Below are positions 17,374-25,273 of a stretch of DNA of 39,892 bases, in pieces. The stretch spans positions 1-39,892 of the forward strand of contig NZ_JACBGI020000024.1 in the NCBI RefSeq assembly GCF_013391765.2, in the 5' to 3' direction. Source of the DNA: Thiomicrorhabdus heinhorstiae. GTDB taxonomy: Bacteria > Pseudomonadota > Gammaproteobacteria > Thiomicrospirales > Thiomicrospiraceae. A model generated the notes under the pieces. The model worked only from the letters and a program-made list of their open reading frames with translations, was not told where the DNA came from and did not search any database. The position numbers were made by a program, and so were the translations under genes. Numbering within the stretch: position 1 is the first letter of the stretch; every line of letters starts with the position of its first letter.

Positions 17374-17772
17374 TTAGCGTAATCCTAATGAACGTAAAGT
17401 CAATGCTTTCTGAGTCGACTCCATCGTTCCTGTTTCCTGTTTTTCCGTCTGCGCCTGTGGCAAAGTCGGGCTCAACTGCTCCACCAATTTATCGGCCAAA
17501 CCAATCGAGCCTTTAGCTGCCAGATCCTGAGCAAGCTGTTTGTCGTACCAATCCTGATAAAAATCGCTCTGCCCACCGCTTAAGAAACCATCATCAAACT
17601 TTACCTGACGCGCCTCTTTCAGAATTTGCTGTAAAAACAGTGCTTCAAATTGCTGGGCAACCGGCTTTAAAGCTTGTTGCTGATCTTGTTTGGCCTGCTT
17701 TTTCAACCCTTCGAATCCTTGCAGGTCGGTGTAATTGGTATAAGCAGGCAAAGTATCTTTAATCTCAGACAT
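17374..17772 (-). CDS. flgJ: Rod-assembly protein FlgJ, short form without muramidase domain
   Basis: 132 aa. The rod-chaperone domain is present (VAQQFEALFLQQILKEARQ, DFYQDWYDKQLAQDLAAKG, IGLADKLVEQL), but the protein ends after about 130 residues. The C-terminal peptidoglycan-hydrolase half found in enterobacterial and Vibrio FlgJ (about 310 aa) is absent, and no frameshift remnant follows: flgK starts 34 nt later. The hydrolase role may be filled by the transglycosylase gene after flgL. It lies 11 nt after flgI. Confidence 0.88.
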   Translation of the reverse strand: MSEIKDTLPAYTNYTDLQGFEGLKKQAKQDQQQALKPVAQQFEALFLQQILKEARQVKFDDGFLSGGQSDFYQDWYDKQLAQDLAAKGSIGLADKLVEQLSPTLPQAQTEKQETGTMESTQKALTLRSLGLR

Positions 17773-17783
17773 ACAAACAATCT

Positions 17784-18884
17784 CTAGATAATCATCAGTT
17801 CGGCTTTTAAGGCGCCGGCTTGCTTTAAAGCCTCAAGGATCGCCACCAAATCACCCGGTGCCGCGCCAACCTTATTGACCGCCTGAACGATGTCATTCAA
17901 CGAAACGCCTTCCGGGAATTTAAACATCCGGCCGTTTCCTCCCTGCTCGACTTCAACCGAAGAATTCGGTTGAAAAGCGGTTGTTCCGCCACTCAAAGGG
18001 TTCGGCTGCGAAACTTGTCCCGTTTCGGTGATTTTGACCGTTAAGCCACCATGAGTCACAGCCGCCGGGCTGACGGTAACGTGTTGACCGATGACCACCG
18101 TACCGGTACGGGAATTGACGATAATTTTTGCCGCTTCTTCGCCAGGAGTAACATCAATATTTTCCAATAGAGAGAGGAAAGCCACGCGCTGATTACTTTG
18201 CCGTGGTGCCAACACTTCCACCGTCTCGGCATCCAAAGCGCTGGCAGCTCCCTCACCCAACTTGGTATTAATCGCTTTGACCAGATTGGTCGCGGTAGTA
18301 AAGTCGGCATTTTTCAGATTAAGGCGGATGGTATTACCGAGATCGAAACCGGTATTGACGGTTCTTTCGACAGTCGCGCCGTCCGGAATACGTCCGACGC
18401 TCGGCACGTTGATGGTAATTCGCGAACCATCGGCACCGGAAGCATCCAACCCGCCGACAACCAGGTTACCCTGGCTTAAAGCATAAACATTGCCGTCTAC
18501 CCCTTTCAAAGGAGTCAACAGAAGCGTTCCGCCGCGAAGACTTTTAGCATTTCCTAGAGAAGAGACGGTAACGTCAATTTTTTGACCTGATTTGGCAAAC
18601 GCCGGCAATTCAGCATGCACGGCAACGGCGGCAATATTTTTCGATTTGGTTTTCACCCCGGAAGGTACATGAATACCGAATTTATTCAGCATACTGAGCA
18701 GGCTCTGCTCGGCAAACGGTGTTTTGTCTCCGGAACCGTTCAAGCCAACCACCAGCCCATAACCGACCAGCTGGTTGGTGCGGACACCGCCGACATTCGC
18801 CAGATCCTTGATGCGCTCGGCATAAGCCTGGCCACTCAACACCAGCAAAAATACCGTAATGATAGCGAAAATTCTTGCACTCAT
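17784..18884 (-). CDS. flgI: Flagellar P-ring protein FlgI
   Basis: 366 aa from the ATG at 18884, which has GGAG 6 nt upstream and opens directly into a signal peptide ([22 protein letters not shown]). A further in-frame ATG at 18926 lacks a ribosome site. The mature start [20 protein letters not shown] and [15 protein letters not shown] are FlgI signatures, and the C-terminus ends in the usual [13 protein letters not shown]. It forms the periplasmic ring around the rod. It is the first gene of a unit with its own -24/-12 promoter at 18942-18957. Confidence 0.95.
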   Translation of the reverse strand: MSARIFAIITVFLLVLSGQAYAERIKDLANVGGVRTNQLVGYGLVVGLNGSGDKTPFAEQSLLSMLNKFGIHVPSGVKTKSKNIAAVAVHAELPAFAKSGQKIDVTVSSLGNAKSLRGGTLLLTPLKGVDGNVYALSQGNLVVGGLDASGADGSRITINVPSVGRIPDGATVERTVNTGFDLGNTIRLNLKNADFTTATNLVKAINTKLGEGAASALDAETVEVLAPRQSNQRVAFLSLLENIDVTPGEEAAKIIVNSRTGTVVIGQHVTVSPAAVTHGGLTVKITETGQVSQPNPLSGGTTAFQPNSSVEVEQGGNGRMFKFPEGVSLNDIVQAVNKVGAAPGDLVAILEALKQAGALKAELMII

Positions 18885-18941
18885 TGCTTTCTCCGTCACG
18901 CGGCAAAATATGCCGCTCTTCTTCATCTTTAACAGGTAAAC

Positions 18942-18957
18942 AGCATAGTTTGTGCCA
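18942..18957 (-). promoter_or_regulatory. Sigma54 (RpoN) promoter of flgIJKL
   Basis: The reverse strand reads TGGCACAAACTATGCT: GG and GC separated by exactly 10 nt, with a full TGGCAC -24 element and a TGCT -12 element. It is about 58 nt upstream of the flgI ATG, nearly the same distance as the flgF site. The -24 half lies in a perfect inverted repeat (GTGCCA-N4-TGGCAC, 18952-18967). Confidence 0.82.
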
Positions 18958-19065
18958 GTTGTGGCACTTTTTAGTTCGACACGAGAAGCAAACGGGAAAA
19001 CAGTAACTTAAGGTTTGAAAAAAATATCTGAATGCAAAACCAAAATGACGAGAGAGAAACTAAGA

Positions 19066-19113
19066 AAAGAAAAAACCAGCCTGCAAAAAAGGAGATAAGA
19101 AAAAACAGGCTGG
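19066..19113 (-). terminator. Probable terminator after flgH
   Basis: Arms CCAGCCTG and CAGGCTGG (8 bp, perfect) enclose a 22-nt A/T-rich loop, and on the minus strand the stem is followed by TTTTTTCTTTTC. The loop is long for an intrinsic terminator, so efficiency is uncertain, but its position after flgH and before the flgI promoter fits. Confidence 0.6.
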
Positions 19114-19263
19114 CTGAAAAGAGATGCGGTCAAATGACCGTTCCGTTTCTAAACAAGGTTACTTTACCTCATTTCCCCTATAAATCCAAGAATATACAGG
19201 AAATCCGCTAAGGGTTTTTACTGCGTAAAAACTTCTGTTTGAGCGACTAAATCATCCGTCGCA

Positions 19264-19977
19264 TTAGAACGGCCAATATTTTGACAACCACTGCGAAGCC
19301 ACTCCGGCACGTGCGTTGTCGCCAGTCATTCCAACGTCCTTGTACACCAAACGTACATCCGCGACTTTAGTGGAAGAAATCGTATTATCCGGCTGAATAT
19401 CTTCAGGTCTGATGATGCCGGCAAACTGAACCACCTCGTCACCATCGTGAATCGTAATCCACTTCTCTCCACGTATCACCAGATTACCGTTGGAAATGAC
19501 TTCAACCACCGTTACGGCAATCGATCCGTCCAGGCTGGAATTCTGTTTTACATCACTCTTACCGGAAAAGGCACCATTGGAACCGTAACCGATTCCCAAT
19601 CCCTGAATAGGAGAAGTCACTCCGTTAATGGCCTTACCGATCAAATTATTCGGTGTAGTAACCGAAATCGGGGTGGTAATGCCGTAATCCTGAGAATTGG
19701 ATTTATTGTATTTAGCTTCGTCTTTCTTATTTGCCGAAATACTCTCTGTCAGCTGAATCGTAATAATATCGCCGACTCTATGGGCTCGCGAGTCGTCAAA
19801 TAATGTCATGGCACCATCCTGAAAGAGCGAACCGTTATTCGGTTGCGGAGGTTTCGGAATATCCAAAGGGTAGCTCGGTGCGTAACTGATATGTTCAACC
19901 CGCTGAGGGGGCGAGCTACATGCTGTTAGAACGGCCGAAAGGCCGACGATTAAGACATTTAGACTGAGTCTGTTCAT
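19264..19977 (-). CDS. flgH: Flagellar L-ring lipoprotein FlgH
   Basis: 237 aa lipoprotein. The signal peptide ends in the lipobox LTAC (Cys about residue 20). The L-ring motifs SLFQDGAMTLFDDSRAHRVG and GDIITIQLTESISANKK are followed by NGNLVIRGEKWI and the C-terminal GIIRPEDIQPDNTISSTKVA. It forms the outer-membrane ring with FlgI. AGGAG lies just before the ATG, 35 nt after flgG. Confidence 0.95.
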   Translation of the reverse strand: MNRLSLNVLIVGLSAVLTACSSPPQRVEHISYAPSYPLDIPKPPQPNNGSLFQDGAMTLFDDSRAHRVGDIITIQLTESISANKKDEAKYNKSNSQDYGITTPISVTTPNNLIGKAINGVTSPIQGLGIGYGSNGAFSGKSDVKQNSSLDGSIAVTVVEVISNGNLVIRGEKWITIHDGDEVVQFAGIIRPEDIQPDNTISSTKVADVRLVYKDVGMTGDNARAGVASQWLSKYWPF

Positions 19978-20012
19978 GGTTATTCTCCTAAATATCCGGC
20001 TAAATAAGGCTC

Positions 20013-20804
20013 TTAAACATTATTGTTCAAGTACTGCATCATGCCATCGGCAGCCGAAATAGCTTTAGAATTCATTTCATAGGTCCGTTGAGCTTCGATC
20101 ATACCGATCAGCTCTTCAACAGTGTTCACGTTGGATGCTTCCAAAGCACCTTGAGTCAAAGCACCGGCCTCTGCTGTCTGAGGGTTATTAACGTTCGGAG
20201 TTCCACTGGCAGTAGTTTCGGCATAAAAGTTATGCCCCAAAGACTCGAGACCAGCCGGATTGATGAAAGTGGCCAACTCTATCTGCCCAACCTGAGTCTG
20301 CTCGGTGTTGCCCGGTTGAGTCACATAAACGGCACCGTCACGTGTAATGGAAATTTCCGTCGTATCCTGAGGAATATTAATATTCGGTTCCAACAGATAG
20401 CCGGAAGACGTGACAAGGTCTCCGTCTTGATTCACCTGAAAAGAACCATCACGGGTATACATCAGATTACCTTCCTGATCAAGCACTTGGAAAAACCCTT
20501 TACCTTCAATCGCAATATCCAGCTGATTGTCGGTAACCATGATATTCCCCTGTGTGTGAATCTTCTGAACACCAACCGCTTTAACCCCCGTTCCAAGCTG
20601 CAACCCGGACGGCATGGTGTTGGAGACTTCCTGGCTTGCCTGCGCTCCCGGTTGACGTACGTTCTGATAAAGCAGATCGTCAAACTCGGCTCTTCCCGCC
20701 TTATAAGCATAGGTATTGGCATTTGCCAGATTATTGGAAATCGCGGCTAAACGCAGCTGCTGGGCTTCCAATCCGGTTTTAGCGACATATAAAGCTCTAT
20801 TCAT
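20013..20804 (-). CDS. flgG: Distal rod protein FlgG
   Basis: 263 aa. It starts MNRALYVAKTGLEAQQLRL with the rod motif SNNLANANTYAYKAGRAEF. It carries GFFQVLDQEGNLMYTRDGSF and ends ALEASNVNTVEELIGMIEAQ-type helix. The length (about 260) is canonical. It is the distal rod subunit passing through the P and L rings, in one unit with flgF (31-nt gap) and flgH. Confidence 0.96.
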   Translation of the reverse strand: MNRALYVAKTGLEAQQLRLAAISNNLANANTYAYKAGRAEFDDLLYQNVRQPGAQASQEVSNTMPSGLQLGTGVKAVGVQKIHTQGNIMVTDNQLDIAIEGKGFFQVLDQEGNLMYTRDGSFQVNQDGDLVTSSGYLLEPNINIPQDTTEISITRDGAVYVTQPGNTEQTQVGQIELATFINPAGLESLGHNFYAETTASGTPNVNNPQTAEAGALTQGALEASNVNTVEELIGMIEAQRTYEMNSKAISAADGMMQYLNNNV

Positions 20805-20835
20805 CGTATTTCTCCACTCAATTCACCGTTAATCC

Positions 20836-21579
20836 TTAACTCAAGGACAATAGTTGATCCGATTTCTGGTCATGGGTTTTACTGATTGACATCATCTTGA
20901 CCTGCATCTCATATTTACGTGACAGTTCAATCATTTCTGTCAGTGCCTGCGCCGTATTGACATTACTGCTTTCCAGTGCCCCGCTGACCACTTGTACATT
21001 CGCCTGGTCCAAAGGTGCCGCGCCCTCTTTTAAACGCGTAAAACCGTCCAATCCTTTTTCAAGATCGCCGACTTGCGGTTTCACCAAACGCAAACGGTCA
21101 AGAACCAGCAATTCGTTACCACGCGCATCCGAAGGAACGATCGAAATCGTGCCGTCGTCACCGATGGTAATCGATTTGTACGGCGGTACATTGACAGCAA
21201 TACCGGCTTCATTCAAAACCGGATTTCCTTTAATGTCTACCAGATCACCGTTTTCCAACACTTGCATACTGGCGGTTCGCGTCAAAGCTTCATCACCGGC
21301 AGGTGTTTGAATAGCCATAAAACCGTCACCTTTGGTGACCACATCCAAATCTCGCCCCGTGACTTTAATCGATCCGGCACTGTAATCGGTCGCCGGACGC
21401 TCATCCAAGGAATAGGCGCGTGATGCATAGCCGGGGCCTTGCATATGCTGGGCGCGGAAAACATTAAAATCCTGCTTGAAACCGTCGGTATTCGCATTTG
21501 CCAAATTATTGGCATTATTCGCCTGCGCCAGCATCACTTCCTTGGCGCCGCTCATAGAAATGTATAACATGCGATCCAT
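20836..21579 (-). CDS. flgF: Proximal rod protein FlgF
   Basis: 247 aa from the ATG at 21579 (GAGGAG about 6 nt upstream). The protein begins MDRMLYISMSGAKEVMLAQA with the rod signature NNLANANTDGFKQDF, and ends SGALESSNVNTAQALTEMIE. An extra 12 in-frame residues upstream look non-coding. It is the first gene of the flgFGH unit, with a -24/-12 promoter at 21638-21653 and a terminator after flgE just upstream. Confidence 0.94.
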   Translation of the reverse strand: MDRMLYISMSGAKEVMLAQANNANNLANANTDGFKQDFNVFRAQHMQGPGYASRAYSLDERPATDYSAGSIKVTGRDLDVVTKGDGFMAIQTPAGDEALTRTASMQVLENGDLVDIKGNPVLNEAGIAVNVPPYKSITIGDDGTISIVPSDARGNELLVLDRLRLVKPQVGDLEKGLDGFTRLKEGAAPLDQANVQVVSGALESSNVNTAQALTEMIELSRKYEMQVKMMSISKTHDQKSDQLLSLS

Positions 21580-21637
21580 CGTAGACTCCTCTAAGCTTTG
21601 GAAACCAGAAGGCATCCTCTCTTAAATATCTAAACAA

Positions 21638-21653
21638 AGCAGCATCCATGCCA
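21638..21653 (-). promoter_or_regulatory. Sigma54 promoter of flgFGH
   Basis: The reverse strand reads TGGCATGGATGCTGCT: GG-N10-GC with a good TGGCA -24 and TGCT -12. It is about 60 nt upstream of the flgF ATG and just downstream of the flgE terminator, the same arrangement as at flgI and flgB. Confidence 0.75.
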
Positions 21654-21674
21654 TAAAAAACCCGACCTCCGTAA

Positions 21675-21701
21675 ACAAAAAAGCCGGTCTGATAACCGGC
21701 T
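21675..21701 (-). terminator. Rho-independent terminator after flgE
   Basis: A 7-bp GC-rich stem AGCCGGT / ACCGGCT with a 6-nt loop is followed on the minus strand by TTTTTTG. It lies 86 nt past the flgE stop and immediately before the flgF promoter, splitting flgBCDE from flgFGH. Confidence 0.8.
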
Positions 21702-21786
21702 GTGTTGATGGGAGGAAAGCTTCGCACGAAGCGAAATTTTACTCCCGTTTCCCTTGGTGTTTAGCGACTTACGACATCGACTTTCA

Positions 21787-23325
21787 TTATAGGTTTAGAA
21801 TGGTTTGAGTCAGAGTTTGCGAGGTTGAGATTACCTGCGCAGACGCCTGATAAGTTCTCTGGGTCTGGATCATATTCACCAGCTCCGCTGCCGTATCAAC
21901 GTTGGAATATTCCAAAGCGCCGCTGACAATTTCACCCAGCCCATTGGACTGTGGCGTACCCAATTGTGCCGTACCGGACGCAAAAGACTCGGCATAGGTT
22001 TGACCACCCAGTTTTTCCATCGCATTCTTATCGGCAAAATTGGCCACGGCAAGTTGTGCCACCGCAACTGAACGACCGTTTGAATAATTCGCTTGAATCG
22101 TGCCATCCGCTCCTGTACTCAGACCGATCAAGTCACCGACTTGGTAACCGTTTTGACTAACACCACGAATATTGTAAGTTCCTGCATAGCCGCTCATATC
22201 GGCAAAATCAACCGAAAAGCTTAAAGGATCCATTGCACCGGTAATCGGATTATTAATCAACCAGTCCATGGTCGGTTGCGTTGAACCGACATCGGTCCAG
22301 CCAGCCAAATCATCAAAAATCGGTTCACCGTTCGCATCCAACGCAGGTGCATCACCGGTAATTAATGCCGGATCCGTATCGTTTGGCTGAAAAACTTGTT
22401 GAAGATCGCCTTGATCGTCAAAACGCAATTCAAACAGGACTCCTGTGTTACCGCCTGTCGCCAAAGCCGTTGTGTTATTGTCGACCGCACTGGTTACATA
22501 AGTGCCGGTTTCAGGATCGTAGTCTTCCACCGTGTAACGCACGAGCCAGCTGGAATATTTATCCGTATTACCATCTGCATCAAAATCGGAATCCGAGTTA
22601 GCAGCATCCACGACACCACGCTTAAAGAAATCGGCCGTAATTCTGTGTTCTCCGCCTAGAGAATCATAAATAAATTTACTGGTCGAAAAATCCGCCGTTC
22701 CTGTATAAGGGACCGCGGTATTAGCCGGGTCGATAATCGCGGCCAGGTTGGCGTCCGTTCCGACTGACCCCACAGTTGGAATTGCGGTCGTTGACGACAG
22801 ATTATAGGCTTCCTGACCGTCCAGATTAATATTGAAGTTCATTTCCGAAGTATCCTTCGGATGTTTATTCAAATCATCCAAATCAATGTCGCTCAAAGTT
22901 GTCATGAAAACGGTGTTATTATCGGTCGACAGGCTTTCATTCAACAAATACCCCTGTACTGGATTTCCGCCTTGATCGGTCAGAATACCGTCTTTATCCA
23001 GTTTGAAAGAGCCGTTGCGGGTGTAAATATTGTCATACTGGCCGCTCTTATCGGATAGAACAAAGAACCCTTCACCATCCAATGCCATATCCAAATCACG
23101 CCCGGTATTGTTAATCGTTCCCTGTGTGAAATCCTGAGTGATTGCCGCCACTCTGACACCATTACCCGGTGAGTTTTGCGTTCCGGAAAACATATCGGAA
23201 AATTCCGCTCGCGAACTTTTAAAACCGACCGACTGCGAGTTAGCCAGGTTATTGGAAATAACCGCAAGGCCATTAGAAGCGGCATTAATCCCGCTCAATG
23301 CATTCAAATCAAAAGGTGCACTCAT
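21787..23325 (-). CDS. flgE: Flagellar hook protein FlgE
   Basis: 512 aa. It begins with FDLNALSGINAASNGLAVIS and NNLANSQSVGFKSSRAEFSD, the hook signature. It has GEGFFVLSDKSGQYDNIYTR, acidic Asp/Thr-rich surface domains in the middle, and a C-terminus of NVDTAAELVNMIQTQRTYQA type. It is the hook subunit polymerised under the FlgD cap. AGGAG precedes the ATG; it is the last gene of the flgBCDE unit. Confidence 0.96.
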   Translation of the reverse strand: MSAPFDLNALSGINAASNGLAVISNNLANSQSVGFKSSRAEFSDMFSGTQNSPGNGVRVAAITQDFTQGTINNTGRDLDMALDGEGFFVLSDKSGQYDNIYTRNGSFKLDKDGILTDQGGNPVQGYLLNESLSTDNNTVFMTTLSDIDLDDLNKHPKDTSEMNFNINLDGQEAYNLSSTTAIPTVGSVGTDANLAAIIDPANTAVPYTGTADFSTSKFIYDSLGGEHRITADFFKRGVVDAANSDSDFDADGNTDKYSSWLVRYTVEDYDPETGTYVTSAVDNNTTALATGGNTGVLFELRFDDQGDLQQVFQPNDTDPALITGDAPALDANGEPIFDDLAGWTDVGSTQPTMDWLINNPITGAMDPLSFSVDFADMSGYAGTYNIRGVSQNGYQVGDLIGLSTGADGTIQANYSNGRSVAVAQLAVANFADKNAMEKLGGQTYAESFASGTAQLGTPQSNGLGEIVSGALEYSNVDTAAELVNMIQTQRTYQASAQVISTSQTLTQTILNL

Positions 23326-23432
23326 CTCATCACTCCTTTAAAGGCGATCTCTTTCTCAGAGTCGACCGCTTTCACTATAAAATCTGTTAAAAAACTGGGT
23401 TAAATTTATCTATCTCTGTTCTAATCAGCACC

Positions 23433-24119
23433 CTATGCACTGATCTCACGAACCGAATCCATATCAACTTTCTCGCCGGTGGCCAAGGTCAATGTCATGC
23501 TACCGTCCTGATTAACCCCTACCGAATTAACCTGCGAGGCGACAATAGTATTAATGCTTTGTAACTCCCCATCTTCATCGGTTCCATAAGCTGTCAAACT
23601 ATAAACACCACTAGCACGACTGTTACCGTCTTCGTCCAGACCGTCCCAGTCAACCAGACTCTCTCCGGAAGCTAAATCACCTGCGGAAATTGTTTTAACC
23701 AGTCCGTTTTCATCGGAAATGACAATGGTCACATCCGACAAAGGTAAATCACTTTGCAAACGGATCTGTGACACTTGATCCTGTGTATGCGAAAAATCTT
23801 CGCCGTCTACCAGAACTTTTTTACCAATCAATGAGGATGCTTGAAGCGTTTGTAGACTTTGGAAACTTTGCGTCATTGCCAAAATCGACTCATTCATTTT
23901 AGTCGTTGCCTCCAACTGGCTCATCTGAGTCAAATCGGTAATAAAACTGGTTGGATCCATCGGTTTTGAAGGATCCTGATTCTGCAACTGGGTGGTCAAC
24001 AACATCAAGAAATCTTCCTGTCCCATTACGGTATTCGGTGCCGACGCAGATGTATCACTACTCTGCTGCAGTGCAGAGATGTAATCGGTCGTGGAAGAAG
24101 TTGTCGGTAGAACAGCCAT
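23433..24119 (-). CDS. flgD: Flagellar hook-cap protein FlgD
   Basis: 228 aa. The N-terminal signature QEDFLMLLTTQLQNQDPSKP and FITDLTQMSQLEATTKMN is that of FlgD. A central FlgD Ig-like/tudor region follows (SAGDLASGESLVDWDGLDED, NSRASGVYSL). It is the scaffold that caps the growing hook. GGGAGG lies just upstream of the ATG, 69 nt after flgC. Confidence 0.95.
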   Translation of the reverse strand: MAVLPTTSSTTDYISALQQSSDTSASAPNTVMGQEDFLMLLTTQLQNQDPSKPMDPTSFITDLTQMSQLEATTKMNESILAMTQSFQSLQTLQASSLIGKKVLVDGEDFSHTQDQVSQIRLQSDLPLSDVTIVISDENGLVKTISAGDLASGESLVDWDGLDEDGNSRASGVYSLTAYGTDEDGELQSINTIVASQVNSVGVNQDGSMTLTLATGEKVDMDSVREISA

Positions 24120-24188
24120 GATTTTGCCTCCCTAATTTACTAAGCAACCGAAACAATCTGAGGATCAAAAATTCCGGTTAAAATTTCT

Positions 24189-24602
24189 TTATTGTCCGAG
24201 CTGAATGGTTCTTAACAACAGTTGTTTGGACGTATTCATCACTTCAACATTAGTTTCGTAAGAACGGGAAGCGGACAGCATATTCGCCATCTCTTCCACC
24301 GTATCGACATTCGGACGGTAGATATATCCTTGTTCGTTAGCCATCGGATGATTCGGGTTATATTCCATTACCAAAGGAGCCTGGCTTTCGACAATCTCTT
24401 TCACCTTCACCCCGCTTCCGGCACTGCCCGCGCTCTGCTGCTGCATGATTTCCTGAAACACCGGCTGTTTCGATCGATAGGTGGTTTCTGCATTCGAACT
24501 CACACTGTCGGCGTTGGCCAAATTCGATGCTACCGTATTCAAACGGACGGTCTGGGCCTGCATCGCCGAAGCGGAAATATCTAAGATTGAAAATACGGAC
24601 AT
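24189..24602 (-). CDS. flgC: Flagellar proximal rod protein FlgC
   Basis: 137 aa. It starts MSVFSILDISASAMQAQTVR with VASNLANADSVSSNAETTYR, then YNPNHPMANEQGYIYRPNVD and a C-terminal SASRSYETNVEVMNTSKQL helix. Canonical length and motifs. AAGGAG precedes the ATG; 41 nt after flgB. Confidence 0.96.
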   Translation of the reverse strand: MSVFSILDISASAMQAQTVRLNTVASNLANADSVSSNAETTYRSKQPVFQEIMQQQSAGSAGSGVKVKEIVESQAPLVMEYNPNHPMANEQGYIYRPNVDTVEEMANMLSASRSYETNVEVMNTSKQLLLRTIQLGQ

Positions 24603-24643
24603 TACTTCACTCCTTTGAATGAGAACTTAAGCACGTTTGAAAG

Positions 24644-25045
24644 TTACTCACCTTTAAGCGCACTGCTAATTCCCGAGATCTTGCCGTTCAGGAACTGCAG
24701 CGTTGCTTGCTGCTGAATAGCGTTTTCCATAAACTTGGCTTTTTCCACATGCCCTTCCACCGTATTCCCGTCCAGCGACGGCTGTAAAGGCTGGCGGTAT
24801 TTCAAAAACTGCGACGTTGTCAAACCTCCGTCAGTTTGCAAATGAGCGGAATTGGTTTTCATCAACGGCAGATCACCTTCATTATTATTTTTGGAACTTG
24901 CTTCTTGCAGGGCGGCACGAAAATCGATATCACGCGCTTTGTAATTAGGGGTATCCGCATTGGCGATATTATTCGCTAACACCTGAGCCCGTTGATTGCG
25001 GATCAACAGAGCTTGTTCATGAATACCGAAAATCGATTCCGCCAT
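24644..25045 (-). CDS. flgB: Flagellar basal-body rod protein FlgB
   Basis: 133 aa. It starts MAESIFGIHEQALLIRNQRA with ANNIANADTPNYKARDIDF, then the FlgB-specific NTVEGHVEKAKFMENAIQQQ. It is the most proximal rod subunit. It is the first gene of the flgBCDE unit, 36 nt downstream of a -24/-12 promoter. Confidence 0.96.
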   Translation of the reverse strand: MAESIFGIHEQALLIRNQRAQVLANNIANADTPNYKARDIDFRAALQEASSKNNNEGDLPLMKTNSAHLQTDGGLTTSQFLKYRQPLQPSLDGNTVEGHVEKAKFMENAIQQQATLQFLNGKISGISSALKGE

Positions 25046-25080
25046 GCCTGCACATTCCTTGCGTTAAACTTTGAGAAGAT

Positions 25081-25100
25081 AAAAGCAACCACAATGCCAA
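25081..25100 (-). promoter_or_regulatory. Sigma54 promoter of flgBCDE
   Basis: The reverse strand contains TTGGCATTGTGGTTGCTT: GG-N10-GC with TTGGCA at -24 and a perfect TTGCT at -12. It lies 36 nt upstream of the flgB ATG, the closest of the flagellar sites to its gene. Confidence 0.85.
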
Positions 25101-25150
25101 AAAGTGCAACCAGCATTAAAACGGCGCTAAATGAATGTATAGAAAAGCAA

Positions 25151-25202
25151 AAGCGGCAAACTTTAAGCTTCCGAAAAACCCTTCCGGAAAAAGTTGCCGC
25201 TT
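25151..25202 (-). terminator. Long stem-loop terminator after flgT
   Basis: The outer arms AAGCGGCAA...TTGCCGCTT enclose a second inverted pair (CTTCCG / CGGAAG), giving a two-tier hairpin of about 52 nt. On the minus strand it is followed by TTGCTTTTCT. It lies 71 nt after the flgT stop and 50 nt before the flgB promoter. Confidence 0.7.
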
Positions 25203-25273
25203 AGATGAGAGTGAAAAAACTAAATGTTGCAGTGGTGAAAAAAATTGAACGCCGACCGACAGATGGCCTAATG

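Larger units (their letters stand above)
18885..19263. other. 379-nt hairpin-rich spacer between flgH and flgI, no gene
   Basis: No coding region is supported here. From the flgH side it holds a perfect inverted repeat GTTTTTAC-TGC-GTAAAAAC (19214-19232), a hairpin CGGTC-AAAT-GACCG (19127-19140), a terminator-like stem with a T-rich tail (19066-19113), and the sigma54 promoter with its overlapping inverted repeat (18942-18967). It marks the boundary between two flagellar transcription units. Confidence 0.7.
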
